From contig NC_082411.1 in the NCBI RefSeq assembly GCF_004011695.2, forward strand, positions 868,001 through 932,000: 64,000 nucleotides of DNA, read 5' to 3'. The notes beneath the pieces are model-generated. The model had not been told where the DNA came from and searched no databases. It saw only the letters and a list, made by a program, of their open reading frames with translations. This document shows positions 44,735 through 56,151 of this stretch, in pieces; within the stretch, counting starts at the first letter, position 1, and each line of letters opens with the position of its first letter. The position numbers were made by a program, and so were the translations under genes. The stretch comes from Ascochyta rabiei (taxonomy: Eukaryota > Ascomycota > Dothideomycetes > Pleosporales > Didymellaceae).

Positions 44735-46389
44735 TCACCTCTCGGTGACGACCTTGTTTCTTCCTGCCATCCCGTTATTCACCGCAATTGCCAAAGCCAC
44801 AATGTCGTTGATCAACGGCACCTGCCTTGGCTTATCAAAAGGAAATATAACACTCTTATCCCTAATCCCTAATGCATCCACAAATAGCACATTTGGGAAG
44901 CTCTCTGGCGTGAAGGCATTCCACGCCTTCTCCACCAGAGCATCAAACGCTGCCGCGTTCAAGTTCAAGATCGCTCGATCGAGATTCAAGACGTCTTCGG
45001 GCTGTTGAGTGAGCGTCCATGAAAGGATGTGGAACTTGTCTCTCCGAGATGAGGGATCAGCCACAACGTTGCGCTCATCATGTAGCTTTTTGAGTTGGTC
45101 ATCTTTCATCGAGTTCAGATTGTTGCTGTTGCTGTAGGCGTCGTAGAAAGGAAAGTTCTTGCCGGCGAAGAATCCTGTTTTCGCATAAGCACCGAGATTG
45201 ATGCCTGAAGGGAGCTGTGCGACAATGAAAACGGATGCGCGGTCTGTGATGAAGTCGCCAAGCACTTTGTTAGAGAAGTCGGTGTCTCCTGGTTCATCAA
45301 CTGTGTAGCGGTTGTTAATCCCCTTGAGCTTGTCAAAGAGGGAGTTCCATTGGTCTTGACTCAGGTCCTTGTAATCGTGGTCCGTGTCGAGAGTGTGGCT
45401 AAGGTTAATGATGACAAGCTCTCGAAACTCAGCGGTGAAGTCGTTGATCTGTTTGATAACATCGTCCACCGATTGTCCGTTTCCCCCAACCCACACATCG
45501 TCATCGCCAACCTTCAGTCCGCTGTAATGCCCAGCGACCCACTCTCCATTCGAGATGACCGGTCGAAGATCAAAGTAGCGAGATCCGGCCAGGAGCTGCC
45601 CCTTGAAGTCCAGGTACTGGGTTTGAGTATTGGCGAGGTGTGCTCCAATTGTTCCAGATCTAAATGTGCCCATCCCGGCATCGTGGCTACCAGGCATGCA
45701 GATATGCTTCAACGTTCTGTTCGCCAAAGAGCCCATACTTTGCTGCATCCAGTCAATATACGTCCCGCTATTCGACCACCACTGTCCAGTTTCGTCTCTA
45801 GACATAATCCAGTTGACAGCTGCATCGTGGCGGAAGCCCAGCCCAACTCTTGCTCCTTTGGGGCTCTGCTTGGTCGCCATATCAGTCAAAGTGATGGTGA
45901 GCTCATAATCTTTGGGCTTCTTTCCAAGTACCAAGAACTTGTCTGGGGTTCCGGCGATGTCGTAGTATGCTTCGCCGGCATCGTCCTTTGCAAACCATTT
46001 CGTTCCAAACTCTACGTAGACTCTGGCCGCTTTTCCTGTTTGACATTAGTACTGCAACACACAGATGTAGTCGGCAAGTATCTTTCTATCGTACCCGCAG
46101 CAATGTTTGGCCACTTCCATGTATCCATCTGGTATGAGGATTGGCCGCTCAGCGTCCATTCAAAGGGCGAGCCATTTACCAGTGTCAAAGCGCCTCCGTA
46201 ACCCATGATGCCATTTGCTGAATCGTTCTGAGTGCTCGGAGTGTATTGACTATTTTCATCTTTGAGCAATCGCTGAGTACCACGCTCTTTAAAGCCTGTC
46301 CCGCCAATATGAAAGCTTCTTACTTCTCCTACAAGGTATAAGGCCACCCCTACGCTCGCCCCTCTGGCAGCGTCAGAAAGACCGCGCAT
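44735..46389 (-). CDS. PI-PLC X-domain phosphodiesterase-like protein
   Basis: Complement of join(44735-46035, 46095-46389); 531 aa from the ATG at 46389, or 470 aa from the ATG at 46206 (MGYGGALTLVNGSPFEW), which is where this fungal family usually begins. The 59-bp intron join gives PNIAAGKAARVYVEFGTKW. An N-terminal beta-rich region is followed by the PLC-like TIM barrel: KHICMPGSHDAGMGTF with the catalytic His, GSRYFDLRP, GHYSG and ELVIINLSHT. No signal peptide. It belongs to the PLC-like phosphodiesterase superfamily; whether it cleaves phosphoinositides is unknown. The frame is open above 46389 back to a TGA at about 46497, and this extension has a protein-like look (FVYDEIIRDRTIINEYTGNN), so a missed 5' exon is possible. 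Confidence 0.8.
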
Positions 46390-47089
46390 TTCTTTTGGCT
46401 TGTTTCGCTCTGAAGGAACACTGTTATTTCCAGTGTACTCATTAATGATAGTCCGGTCGCGGATGATTTCGTCGTAGACAAAAGCGTATCGCCGTCAAGT
46501 GGCCAGTCAAAAGTCGCTCAGGGTGTCTGCCAAGAGTAGTTCATCCCCGAGGCGACAGAGTCCTATTGTCCGTTCCGGAGATTTGCGCATTCGCTCGATG
46601 GGAGTGGTGGTGAGGGGCCAACCATCTGATGTCGCAGTGTTTCAGCACGTTTGTTCACTACCAGTCCTAACCCAACTGCGGCTTCGCCAAGACATTAGAA
46701 GTCTGCTGACCGTAGAGGGCGTCAAGGCCGTGAATTCCAGGCGCAGCACATGCTTTGCAGTCTCAGAAAGTCGATGTTGAGCGTAGAAGAAGCAGATGGA
46801 CGGGTTGCTGAGGTGCCCGGACATCAAGGTGCCCTAGCGCTGAAGCTCACCGCGTCTGTCACTGCGCAAGCGCATTGCGACTCTAGCAAAACTCTCCGGC
46901 AACAAAGACGCTCGCTTGCAATCTTTCCACACCTCTGGATGATAAGCATTCGGTTGATAGTCTGTCCGATTTTCTTCAGCTCTTGATCATACATGGCGAT
47001 TTAGCTTTATTGGTGGAGACTACAGCCTCTCCTGTACGAAAAAGCATGCATGTTAGGAAGGATGAAATGTAAAATATATTGAACGTTCG
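46390..47089. other. spacer between PI-PLC gene and utp17
   Basis: 700 bp. On the - strand it contains frames such as MYDQELKKIGQTINRM (from about 46994) and MSGHLSNPSICFF (46642-46827) that might be exons or relics upstream of the PI-PLC gene. None could be joined convincingly. Confidence 0.35.
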
Positions 47090-50076
47090 CTATCTTAACG
47101 GTAGAGACGTCGGTTTTTGATGTAACGCTATGACTGCACTGAGTAATGCGCTCAGCGAGCCTGTGGCATGGCTCTGGCCGCTCTCTTCGAACAGTTGCTG
47201 CAACTGTTCGGGCTTAACGACGACCGCATCACTCTCTTCGGTGTTCAGAATATCATCAATAGCTGACAAAGCCAGGCCGTCCTCGTCTTCGAGGTCCATG
47301 GCCTCTTCTGCTTGGCCGTACGAGATGTACTGCGGGACCTCTTCAGGAGGGGGCGTTGGCAGCTGTGCCGTGCTACTGGTGGGGCTGATCACACGAATGT
47401 TCGCAGCTGAGTCAAGGGTCACGTAGCCCCTCTCGCTGTGACGGGACGCCAGAGCTAGGTTGATTGTAGAATTCTTGGTCGACCATAGAGGCCCCAGCTG
47501 CTGAGGCTTAAAGACCTGCGTGGTGGACGAAGCCCTCTGGAAGCGTGCGTTGCTGTTTTCAAAACGCGGTAGTGACACAGCAAAAGTGCTGTCAACCTCG
47601 TTGATAGCAAGCTTGACGAGCGGAATGCGGTCGAAACGGTCGATTCCAGGAGTGTTGATAGGCACGCAATACACCAGCTGATCCCGGACCATGTCCCAGA
47701 CTGTGATCGAGTCGCCAACGACAATCAGGTGACGATCAAGGATTGCAAGGCCGCTGAGTGCAACAACATCGACCTCGGTCAGAGATCGTTGAATGGCGGT
47801 AGTGTTCGTGTCGATAAGGTGGACAACTCCAGGGTCTTCATCTGAGGCCCATGAAATAGCGGCGGCGATGACCGACCCATCCGCGGAGAATGCCAAGCGC
47901 GAATTACGAAGTGGAAGGGTCTGCTGAGAACTTGCACCAGCGTCGAGGACATCGAGCTTGTCGCTGATCTCGACTGAGCAATCAAGCGACCAAGTGACAA
48001 GACCTTGCTTCTCCGCTCCACGTACAGTCAAACCATCTCTCAGCCTGGTCTTTGGTCGCCATACTCGCACAAAATGGTCCTCTCCAACAGTAGCGAACCC
48101 CGGCGCGGTGGGATCAGTGACCAGGTCGAAGACCTTACCGTTCGCAGAAATGTCTTGAAAGAAGTGCGGCGCGTCCAATCGAGTCTCCAGCTTCCATTGC
48201 CCGCTTTGTACATCTCGTCGCCAGATCTTTAAGTATACCTCACGGCGTTGGATGCGCTCCTCTTCCCTGAATTCAGGAATACCTTCGTCGAGGTAGGAAG
48301 TGTCGGCTCGTGGTGGTGTCCATTCGTCCACTGTAGCAAGCCACTCACCATCGTGACTGACTTGTACTAGGGTAACAGTGGGTTCGAGGATCCGTCGGCC
48401 TTCTGGTGTCAGGTTTGGATCGGTTGCGTTGTTTCGCGTCAGAGCTTGCTTCGAGATGGTGTGCTGATTCGCCAGATCGTACGTCTGCAAGTAAGGCTCA
48501 GGACGGAGCCCCTCACTTCGGTGACGCGGCTGTGACGAAGGCACTGAAAACATCGCCTCTGCTGGGTTCATCGGGTTGATGACCAAGGGCACCGGCTGAA
48601 ATATCTCATAAGAGGCAGGTGGTGATTCTGCATCCGCATTCTTTGGCAGTTGCTCAATCTCGATTCGGCGTGACTGAATGCCAACGATGTTGGTCTTGGC
48701 CTCAAGCTCGGTAGTTGAGAGTACGATGACAGAGTTGTTTGCTAGCGTTACGCCATAGGAAGAGCCTGAGGGAGAGACTACAATACTCTCAATCGCTGCT
48801 GTAAGATGGGGCAAGTGCTGTGGTTTTCCAGTTGCAAGCTGCCAGATTGTGATGACGGTCTCGTCGCCTCCGGAGATGAGATAGTTGCCTGTAAGTGTTA
48901 GCCAAAGTAGCCTCACGAATGCTTGTGCTATTGCTTACCGTCCAGAGACCATTTAACTGACCCAACCGCATCTCTGTGCCAATGTAGCTTTTTTGGCCTT
49001 AGAGTCTCGGCGTTGGTCTTTCCTCCCTTCTGGCTGCTCTCTATAGCCGCAAAACTTGACAAGACATCTTCAAACAGAAGTATCACACCAGAATCGTCGC
49101 CGATCGCAATGTCAATGACGTCTCTTTGGTCTTGGGCAGATTTCACGGCCTTCCCTGCTACTTCGGTCGGGTCGCGAACATAGGCGTTGAAGGTCGTGAT
49201 GCGCTGAGCAAATTTGAGCTCGCGCCAAACGTACTCAAAGTCCTGTACAGCTGTCTTGCTCTGCTTCTGGCGCTTGCCCACCATCAGCGAGTCGTTGCAT
49301 GCGACGACAACGAATTTGCCTTGCAGCAACACCTGTACGTCCAGGATAGACGAACTTGTCTTCAGGATGGGCTTGAGTTCGGTGGTTGATGCTTGAGCTC
49401 CCGTACGAAGGGCGTGTACATTGACGATATGGCTCTTGCCCGGCTCGTGGCAGTAGACGAGGTCCTCGTCGGCGTGTGTGATGACTGTCATGTTGCGAAC
49501 AGTTGCGCCAATGTCCCAGCGTCCGAGTTTCTGTCTCGATACCCAGTCCCACAACGTGATCAGTCCAGTGGACTCGGCGACGTAGACTCTGTTCGAATCG
49601 GTGGCAGACACAGCGTATGCGGTGACCTCTCCAGAGCCACTCACGGGGAGCTTGTATGCCAGAAGTGACGTCTCGGCCACGTAAATCTCAAGCGCTTTCT
49701 GTGTAGCCAGAATGATGAACTTCTCGTCGGCCGAGAAAACAGGATCACGAGGCAAGAACCAGCCGCCTTGTGCGGAGGAGACGTTCCAGTTCGCCGAACC
49801 CTTGGTCTTTTGCTTCTTCGCTTTCGTCCTGGATGAAGCATCGTCATTCGCAGCGTTTGATTTGGCGGGCTTCGGTGTCGCGTTGGGCGCATCCTTTGAT
49901 TTGGGAGTTGACTTGGGTGTCTGCTTAGGCTTCTGTGTTGATTTGGCTACCGGTGTAGCAGCGACTTCCACATCCTGTCCCGCGCCTGCCTCAATCTTCT
50001 TTTGCGTCTTTGCCTTCTTCCGTTGCGCCTCAGCGCCTTCCCTCTTCCTCTTCAATTGTGGAGTGCTGTTCGCCAT
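47090..50076 (-). CDS. utp17: WD40 protein Utp17/Nan1 (WDR75), U3 snoRNP / t-UTP subunit
   Basis: Complement of join(47090-48888, 48939-50076), 978 aa. ATG at 50076 opens a basic, Lys/Pro/Thr-rich tail (KRKREGAEAQRKKAKTQKK, nuclear/nucleolar signal), then two WD40 propellers: ITLWDWVSRQKLGRWD and, across the 50-bp intron, HRDAVGSVKWSLDGNYLISGG with ITIWQLATGKPQ. The C-terminal quarter ends in acidic and helical sequence. In yeast Nan1/Utp17 belongs to the t-UTP complex for pre-rRNA transcription and early 18S processing. The overall order (basic tail, propeller, WD repeat with GGDETVI, C-terminal helix) and length agree with it. Confidence 0.85.
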
Positions 50077-50331
50077 GACGATATCAGCTTTCAGAGAAGT
50101 CTCCAAATTCCCAGACGTAACGAACGTATAGTCGAGCTGTCGCAAGCCCGGTGTCCAAAAGTTCGAAACTTTTTGTCAGAGTTCGCGCTAGTACTTCACC
50201 GCCTTCTTGGCGCGCGCCCGCAACTTTCTTTGACCAGCGACCATCACGAGCTTCACGTAACACCGAAAACGACGTCAACTCTCAAACCTAGATAAGACCG
50301 GTCGCGAAGCCCAGACTATACCGCCATAAAA
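50077..50331. promoter_or_regulatory. shared utp17-rpb10 promoter
   Basis: 255 bp between two outward-facing genes of ribosome/transcription function; a bidirectional promoter is likely. No specific site recognised. Confidence 0.5.
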
Positions 50332-50859
50332 ATGATTGTTCCCATCCGTTGCTTCTCTTGCGGCAAGGTGCGACCAACATCTGCGAGCCTGGAGGTAGCG
50401 CATACTGACGGGAAGGCAGGTCACTGGTGATCTTTGGGAGCGCTACATGGTCATGTTGACCCAGGAGAACAAGCTCGAGGTGTATGGCCGCCCTTTCTAT
50501 AGATATTCGACCCCGCACACCACCTACCATGCTGCTCTACCAATCTTGGCAACCCTACCTCTCCGCATCGCTTTATAATCCGGACTGCACATCGCTGACC
50601 CACATGCCACATAGTGAGGCTCTCGACGACCTCGGTCTTACGCGCTACTGCTGCCGCCGCATGATCCTCACCCACGTCGATTTGATCGAGAAGCTTCTCA
50701 AGTACGTCCCTAGCGCCGACAAAGCCGCCACAGCCCAGCAAAAGCGCGAAGCTGCACGGCAACAAGAGGCCATTGCGTCCCGGCCAGGGGCTAACGGTCG
50801 TCTCTAGGTACAACGCAAGCGAACGAGAACAGGCACGCGCCGCACGCCAGGGACGGTAA
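50332..50859 (+). CDS. rpb10: RNA polymerase I/II/III subunit Rpb10 (RPABC5)
   Basis: Exons 50332-50367, 50420-50481, 50615-50701, 50808-50859; 78 aa, missing from simple frame searches because it is cut by three introns. Protein start [12 protein letters not shown] has the first CxxC zinc pair, [22 protein letters not shown] the second. For the second intron I chose the GTATGG donor at 50482 rather than GTGTAT at 50480: it yields [19 protein letters not shown], keeping frame and family spacing. The C-terminus ([14 protein letters not shown]) is a little longer than in yeast (70 aa). Essential core subunit common to all three nuclear polymerases. Confidence 0.93.
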
Positions 50860-51292
50860 GCGTCCCGCGCGACCCTCACAGCGATATTGGAGTCTTGCAA
50901 AGCATTTACATGGCGTTTCTGGGAGGAAAACATTACAGATACTCAAGGTCTTTTTGGGTGGTTGGGCACACGGAAGAGTGAAGGAAATGGTATCCTATGA
51001 CCACAAATCCATCGCTCATACGTTGCCAAGCGTTCTCCATTGAATCACCTCATTAACAGCAATTACGCGAAGGTGTGCACGTGAGGTTGAGCTAGTCTCC
51101 AGCACTCTTACAGTGTGCAACATGAGGTGTTCTGAGGACCGACACTCTACCGTGTCCATGCGCGAACACATGACGCTGATATACCTCAGCTTACAGTTTA
51201 AACCCCACTGTTGCGTTACGAGTAGCTGCCCACACAAGCAAAGGCCAATTTCTCGATGCCCGGAAAACAACAAGTAGCCCAACATGATCAAT
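50860..51292. other. spacer between convergent rpb10 and phosphoesterase gene
   Basis: 433 bp of 3' flank for both genes; nothing else recognised. Confidence 0.5.
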
Positions 51293-53210
51293 CTACTTGG
51301 GACACTCCCCCTCGGAAGCCCAGTGCTCCTGTACCCACTCCGTCATGATGTCCGTAAACTTCTTCCCGCCGGCATACGCTTCCGTGTCGTCGCTCGTGTA
51401 CTTCTGCCCCATGTACTGCAGCGCCATGAGCACCCACTTCTGGATGAACTCGTTGTACATTAGATCCACTACCTGCGGTTCGTCGTCACGGCTGTCCGGA
51501 TCGAAGCCGACGCTCGATTGGATGCAGTTGGGCACGTTGTAGAAGGCGATCTTGGAGTGGATGGTATCGTCGCCGTCGGTGCCGGCGTCGTCGCGTGTTG
51601 TGTAGCCCGGGGTTAGACCTGCTTCGTTGCCGAGCATGGGGAGTTGGTTGGCGCTGGGCTCAGCATCGAAGCGGTCTGAGGCTGATGAGAGGAGAGAGGG
51701 GCGGAAGCGCACGGCAGTTACTTCAGGAGGTTGGAGAAACGCGTTGGCTTCCATCATCTCGAGTGCTATCGGGCCTCCGTTGTTGAGGAGCTTGATCACC
51801 TGGCTCGCTGCTTTGTAGGGCACGTCTTTGATAAGTCGTAACGGGCTCGTGAAGGGCGAGACGAGGAACTTGGTGTCCTTGGTGAATGGACCTTTGAAGA
51901 TGTCGAAGCGGATAGCGCCGGTGTTCTGGAGAACAAGTGCTTTACTGCCGCTCTTCATACGCTGAGATCCGCCAATCGAGTCAGGAAACACCTCCTCTTC
52001 GATCCAAGACAGAATGCTCTCTTTGTGCGGGTATGGGCGTCTGCTGATCCAAAGATTGCGTGGAGCGCAGCCATACTTCTTAGTTAGACCGAGGGATTCT
52101 CTGGCGTCGCCAATAGCTCTGGAGACATTCAGACCGTGCTCAGTAGGGAAACTCTCATCGTCTTTACCGCTGTGATGGCGTAGCGAGAAGAGGTTATTAT
52201 CAATGTAGCGGCGAGAGAAGGTGACTTCCGACTTCTGAGGAGTAGCTGCGCTACCGTCCTTGCCGCCAGTACTGAGACCATCGATTGACATGAAACCTAA
52301 TGTCTCCATATATCGTCCGCTCTCAAGTGCAACGGACTTGTCATCAAATATTTTGTAGTCTCTGATGTGTGAATGACCACCGAAGAACTGAATCGGCAGG
52401 TCCTTGTGTGCAGCTCGGATGGTAGAAAACAGCACGGCATACTCAGCTGAGCGTATATCGACGTGGCCAAAGACAACGATCAAGTCAAGGTTCTTGTCTT
52501 TTAGCGCCTCCTTGAACCAATCTTGCTTTACAGTCTCCTCGACTCGTGTTACTACAGTGTTGTTTGCATTACCTGTGAAATCGAAAATGAAGCCAAATGC
52601 CAGAATGCGGATCCCCTGGTTTTTTGTTGTAAACTTCTTGTACCGCGGTGCAAGCGGCTCTAAATATCCAGTCTTTGGGTCGTAGATGTCCAGATTAGAG
52701 GCTAGATAGCTTCCTTGGAAGTCCCGGACTGTATGATAATACTCGCCTTCAGCCGTGTCCGCCTTGTAGAGCTCATGGTTACCAGAGCTGATCAAGTCGA
52801 TGTGCTGCTCTTTTGCAATCTCATAAGTAAACTTCCCACGAGGCTTCGAGGAGTCGTAGATAGCGTTGCCTTCTACTCTGTCTCCCGTATCGACGACCAG
52901 TAGGTCCACGCCGTGTGCGTCAGCCTTGTCGCGCATGTGCTTGGCAAAAGAAACATAATCGCCCCAGTCCGCTGCAAAAGAGGCTCTGCTGCACGTCAGA
53001 TACAGGTGGGACTCTCTTTGGAGAGCGTTGTGGTTACTCTTGGAGGTGGCCACCCCACCAGCCGTGTACGTCGGTGGTATGCAGGAAGTTGAGCTGTGCC
53101 CAGGGGAGCTCACGCAGAGGCGCTGCTATTGGCTCCTGGGCCTCGGGCTGCGCGCAGGAGGCGGCTTTGAGCAACGCGAGTAGGAATGCCGTGCTCTTGA
53201 ACTTGAACAT
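51293..53210 (-). CDS. secreted/vacuolar calcineurin-like metallophosphoesterase (5'-nucleotidase type)
   Basis: Complement of join(51293-52985, 53038-53210), 621 aa. Signal peptide MFKFKSTAFLLALLKAASCA. Metal and phosphate motifs in order: LHTTDVHGWWGGH, VDTGDRVEGN, SSGNHELYK, VVFGHVD and FFGGHSHIRD, i.e. a complete metallophosphatase site; the C-terminal half (residues about 370-600) is the partner domain seen in 5'-nucleotidases. Family of yeast YHR202W. The intron ends in CAGCAG, a NAGNAG acceptor pair; I use the second because it gives HLQEASFAADWGDY, matching relatives in length; use of the first would add one residue. It shares a promoter region with the RCC1 gene. Confidence 0.88.
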
Positions 53211-53665
53211 GGTGTAGGAAGTGCGTGCGACAAGAAATTCAGGTACGATGGCAGAGAAGATGCGGCTGATACTCGAGGCGCGTTCCGCGTTCAGGTGACC
53301 ATCGAGGTGCTGAAGGGGTGTCTGTGCCTAAGTGCGCTTGTCGTGCTGCCTAGCTCTGAGAGTCCACACGTCGAAAGCAGAAGATACGGCAGCCAAAGCA
53401 CACTCTAGGCAGAATCCAATGATGCAAAAAGAGAGAAGGAGCCATAAGCCATACGACGCGTGCTGAACATGGACGTTGTGGAGCAGGGGAAGGCGGTGCA
53501 CGAGCTGCCAACGTGACCCTTGTCCGTTTGAGCATAGCGTTGATGTATCATGTAGCCAGCCTCCGAGCTGCATCCATCTCGCGACTTTTTTACACGCACC
53601 ACCGCACCATCTTGAACCATCCCCCCCAGCCTCTGCCACCCCCATCCCCTCCGAATACGCAGAGA
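53211..53665. promoter_or_regulatory. divergent phosphoesterase / RCC1 promoter
   Basis: 455 bp between outward-facing genes. CT-rich near the RCC1 start (CCCCCCCAGCC around 53623-53633). No site recognised. Confidence 0.45.
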
Positions 53666-55522
53666 ATGGCTCGTGCTGCCGCATCCCGCGCCGCCAGCGC
53701 AAAGCCCGTCGAGGCCAAGGAAACCAAAGAGAACAAGGTCAATGGCACTGCCGGTACGTGTTACATCATCCGCGCACAGCTGTCGCGTTCCTCGCTGATC
53801 CTTTGTCCAGGGACCCGCCCAAGCCGCGCAAAGACGACAGAGCCTGCGCCCACCACAAACGGCACTGCTGTGAAGAGCGCAGCTGCAGAAGCCCCCCAGA
53901 AGCGTAAACTGCGACGCGTCCCAACAAAAGCACCGCGTGCTGACAAGCCCCCAGCTGCTGGACGCGCCCGCGCATCCAAGACGGCCACACCAGCTCCCGC
54001 GCCTGCCCCTGTCCCTGCCAAGAAGATGGCCAAGCGCAAGAAGGACGAGGCGAGCGACATGGAGGAGGAGGAAGTCGAGCCAGAGGCCAAGAAGGCAAAG
54101 GTCGAGCGCCCAAAGGCTGCGCCCAAGTCGGCAAAGGCCGCAGTGGATCCATCCAAGCCTGTCCCTCGCGGCCCCCGGCGAGTGCGCGGCAAGAAGAACG
54201 AGATCAACGCGATCCGCTACACGGAGCCCTTGAAGGTCTTCGTCTTCGGCGAGGGCAGCTCCGGCGAGCTCGGCTTTGGCGCGACCAAGAAGGCCATCGA
54301 CGTCAAGCGCCCACGCTACAACGAGGCGCTGAGCAATCAGGACGTCGTCCGCGTCGCGACTGGCGGCATGCACGTCGTCGCGCTGACCAAGGACAACCGC
54401 ATCCTGACCTGGGGCGTCAACGACAACGGCGCCCTCGGCCGCGACACCTCCCACGCCGACGTCAAGCTGCGCGACGTGGACGCCGACGAAGACTCGGACT
54501 CGGACGACGAGACGGGCGGACTGAACGACCTCGAAGCCACACCCACCGCTGTATCAGCCGAGTACTTCCCCGAGGACACCGTCTTTGTCGATATCGCGGC
54601 AGGTGACAGCTGCACCTTCGTCCTCACCACCGAGGGCGCCATCTACGGTTGGGGTACCTTCCGCAAGAACGAGGGCATTCTTGGCTTCGAGAAGGGCAAC
54701 CATACCGCGCGCTTCCCTGTCTACATCGACGGTGTCACAAAGGTCACCCACATCGCCTGCGGAACCAACCACGTCCTCGCCCTCGACAAGGACAAGCACG
54801 TCTTCGCCTGGGGTAACGGCCAGCAGAACCAGCTCGGTCGCCGTGTCACCGAGCGCACCCTCACCGAGTCTCTGCAGCCGAACCGCGTTGGTTTCCACGA
54901 CAGCAGCGTCAAGCGCCCCAGCCAGCGCATGACGCAGATTGCCTGCGGCGATTACCATGGCTTTGCCATCGCCGACGACGGCCACATCTGGTCATGGGGA
55001 GTCAACAACTACTGCGAGACGGGCTATCCCGAGAACGCTGGCGCCGACGATGCCAGCGTCCTCACCCCCCGCATCGTGCACAGCCTCGAGGGCAAGAACG
55101 TCGAATCCATCTCCGGCGGCTCACACCACAACATTGCCATCACCAAAGATGGTCAGGTCTTCGTCTGGGGTCGTTGCGACGGCTCGCAGACCGGCATTCC
55201 TGCCGAGACATTAGACGCCGAGAACGACGAGGAGAAGGTGCTCAAGAACAACGGGAAACCCAAGATCCTCATCGAGCCCACTCCCGTCCCCAACCTCAAG
55301 AACATCGTCACGGGCGCCTGCGGCCCCGAACACACTATCGTCATCGACAAGGACGGCAAGGCATACTCGTGGGGCTTCTCTGCAAACTACCAGACCGGCC
55401 AGGGCACGGACGAAGATGTTGACGAGCCTACGCACATTGACAACACCGCTGTACGGGAGACGAAGCTCTCATGGGCCGGCTGCGGAGGACAGTACTCGGT
55501 TCTGGCGAGCAAGAAGGTGTAG
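53666..55522 (+). CDS. RCC1-repeat protein, Ran guanine-nucleotide exchange factor (Prp20/Pim1 type)
   Basis: Join 53666-53753 and 53811-55522, 599 aa. The 57-bp intron (GTACGT...CAG) is a multiple of three without a stop, so the frame reads through it; the splice sites argue for removal. Residues 1-180 are Ala/Lys/Pro-rich and basic, suiting chromatin binding. Seven-bladed propeller from about residue 185: LKVFVFGEGSSGELGFG, ILTWGVNDNGALGRD, IYGWGTFRKNEG, VFAWGNGQQNQLGRR, IWSWGVNNYCETGYP, VFVWGRCDGSQTG, AYSWGFSANYQTGQG. Loads Ran with GTP at chromatin in the nucleus. An acidic loop (DADEDSDSDDET) within blade 2 is typical of fungal Pim1-like proteins. Confidence 0.92.
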   Translation: MARAAASRAASAKPVEAKETKENKVNGTAGTCYIIRAQLSRSSLILCPGTRPSRAKTTEPAPTTNGTAVKSAAAEAPQKRKLRRVPTKAPRADKPPAAGRARASKTATPAPAPAPVPAKKMAKRKKDEASDMEEEEVEPEAKKAKVERPKAAPKSAKAAVDPSKPVPRGPRRVRGKKNEINAIRYTEPLKVFVFGEGSSGELGFGATKKAIDVKRPRYNEALSNQDVVRVATGGMHVVALTKDNRILTWGVNDNGALGRDTSHADVKLRDVDADEDSDSDDETGGLNDLEATPTAVSAEYFPEDTVFVDIAAGDSCTFVLTTEGAIYGWGTFRKNEGILGFEKGNHTARFPVYIDGVTKVTHIACGTNHVLALDKDKHVFAWGNGQQNQLGRRVTERTLTESLQPNRVGFHDSSVKRPSQRMTQIACGDYHGFAIADDGHIWSWGVNNYCETGYPENAGADDASVLTPRIVHSLEGKNVESISGGSHHNIAITKDGQVFVWGRCDGSQTGIPAETLDAENDEEKVLKNNGKPKILIEPTPVPNLKNIVTGACGPEHTIVIDKDGKAYSWGFSANYQTGQGTDEDVDEPTHIDNTAVRETKLSWAGCGGQYSVLASKKV

Positions 55523-56151
55523 AAAAGCGTCTTGTTTCACGTCCAAATTGCACATTTTCATCTTCCTTAAGATCTACGTTGTCACGCTCCGAGGAGGCGT
55601 TATACTGGCATATGAGGCGTTAGAGTGCATAGCGCAGGTTTGATTTCCTTTTCGTATTTTCTTTTCGTGGCTGAACAAGGCAGCACGGTACTGTGTAAGG
55701 CTGCAGCCACAACGCCTGATTGACTTGTAATAGTAGATGGATCACTACACTACACTGTTTTCAACTCATTGATCCATTTTTTTCTTCCAAATACCATGGC
55801 CTCCATCCATTCGAGATGCCCTGTTATAACATGTTGGTGGCTTTTGTATTCCCAATCTAACCCTTCGCTTTCGAACACGATATAAATCCCGTCATTCACG
55901 AACCCTACCTGCCTAGAAGCCATGAAGATCAAGATGTGAGAGGCGGATATCCTAGTCCTCCTCGTGCAAGTCACTTTGACGAACTGGGCGCCATTGACAA
56001 GTGCCGAAGTGACGCACTGTTTCGTCACAGTGCAAAGCTTTTATCATAGTGAGGCTTTTTTGTTGGCACTTCCAGGACATGATTGTAGACTCAAATGGCC
56101 AAGGTACTTGGCCACACTATGCATGTCCTTTGTTGGAGCCTGGCTATGCCT
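55523..56151. other. spacer between convergent RCC1 and Hsm3-like genes
   Basis: 629 bp of 3' flanks; weak frames only. Nothing recognised. Confidence 0.5.

Noticed and set aside
53754..53810. Reading the RCC1 gene without its first intron
   Set aside because: The 57-bp segment has strong splice signals and codes for an out-of-character hydrophobic run in a basic tail.
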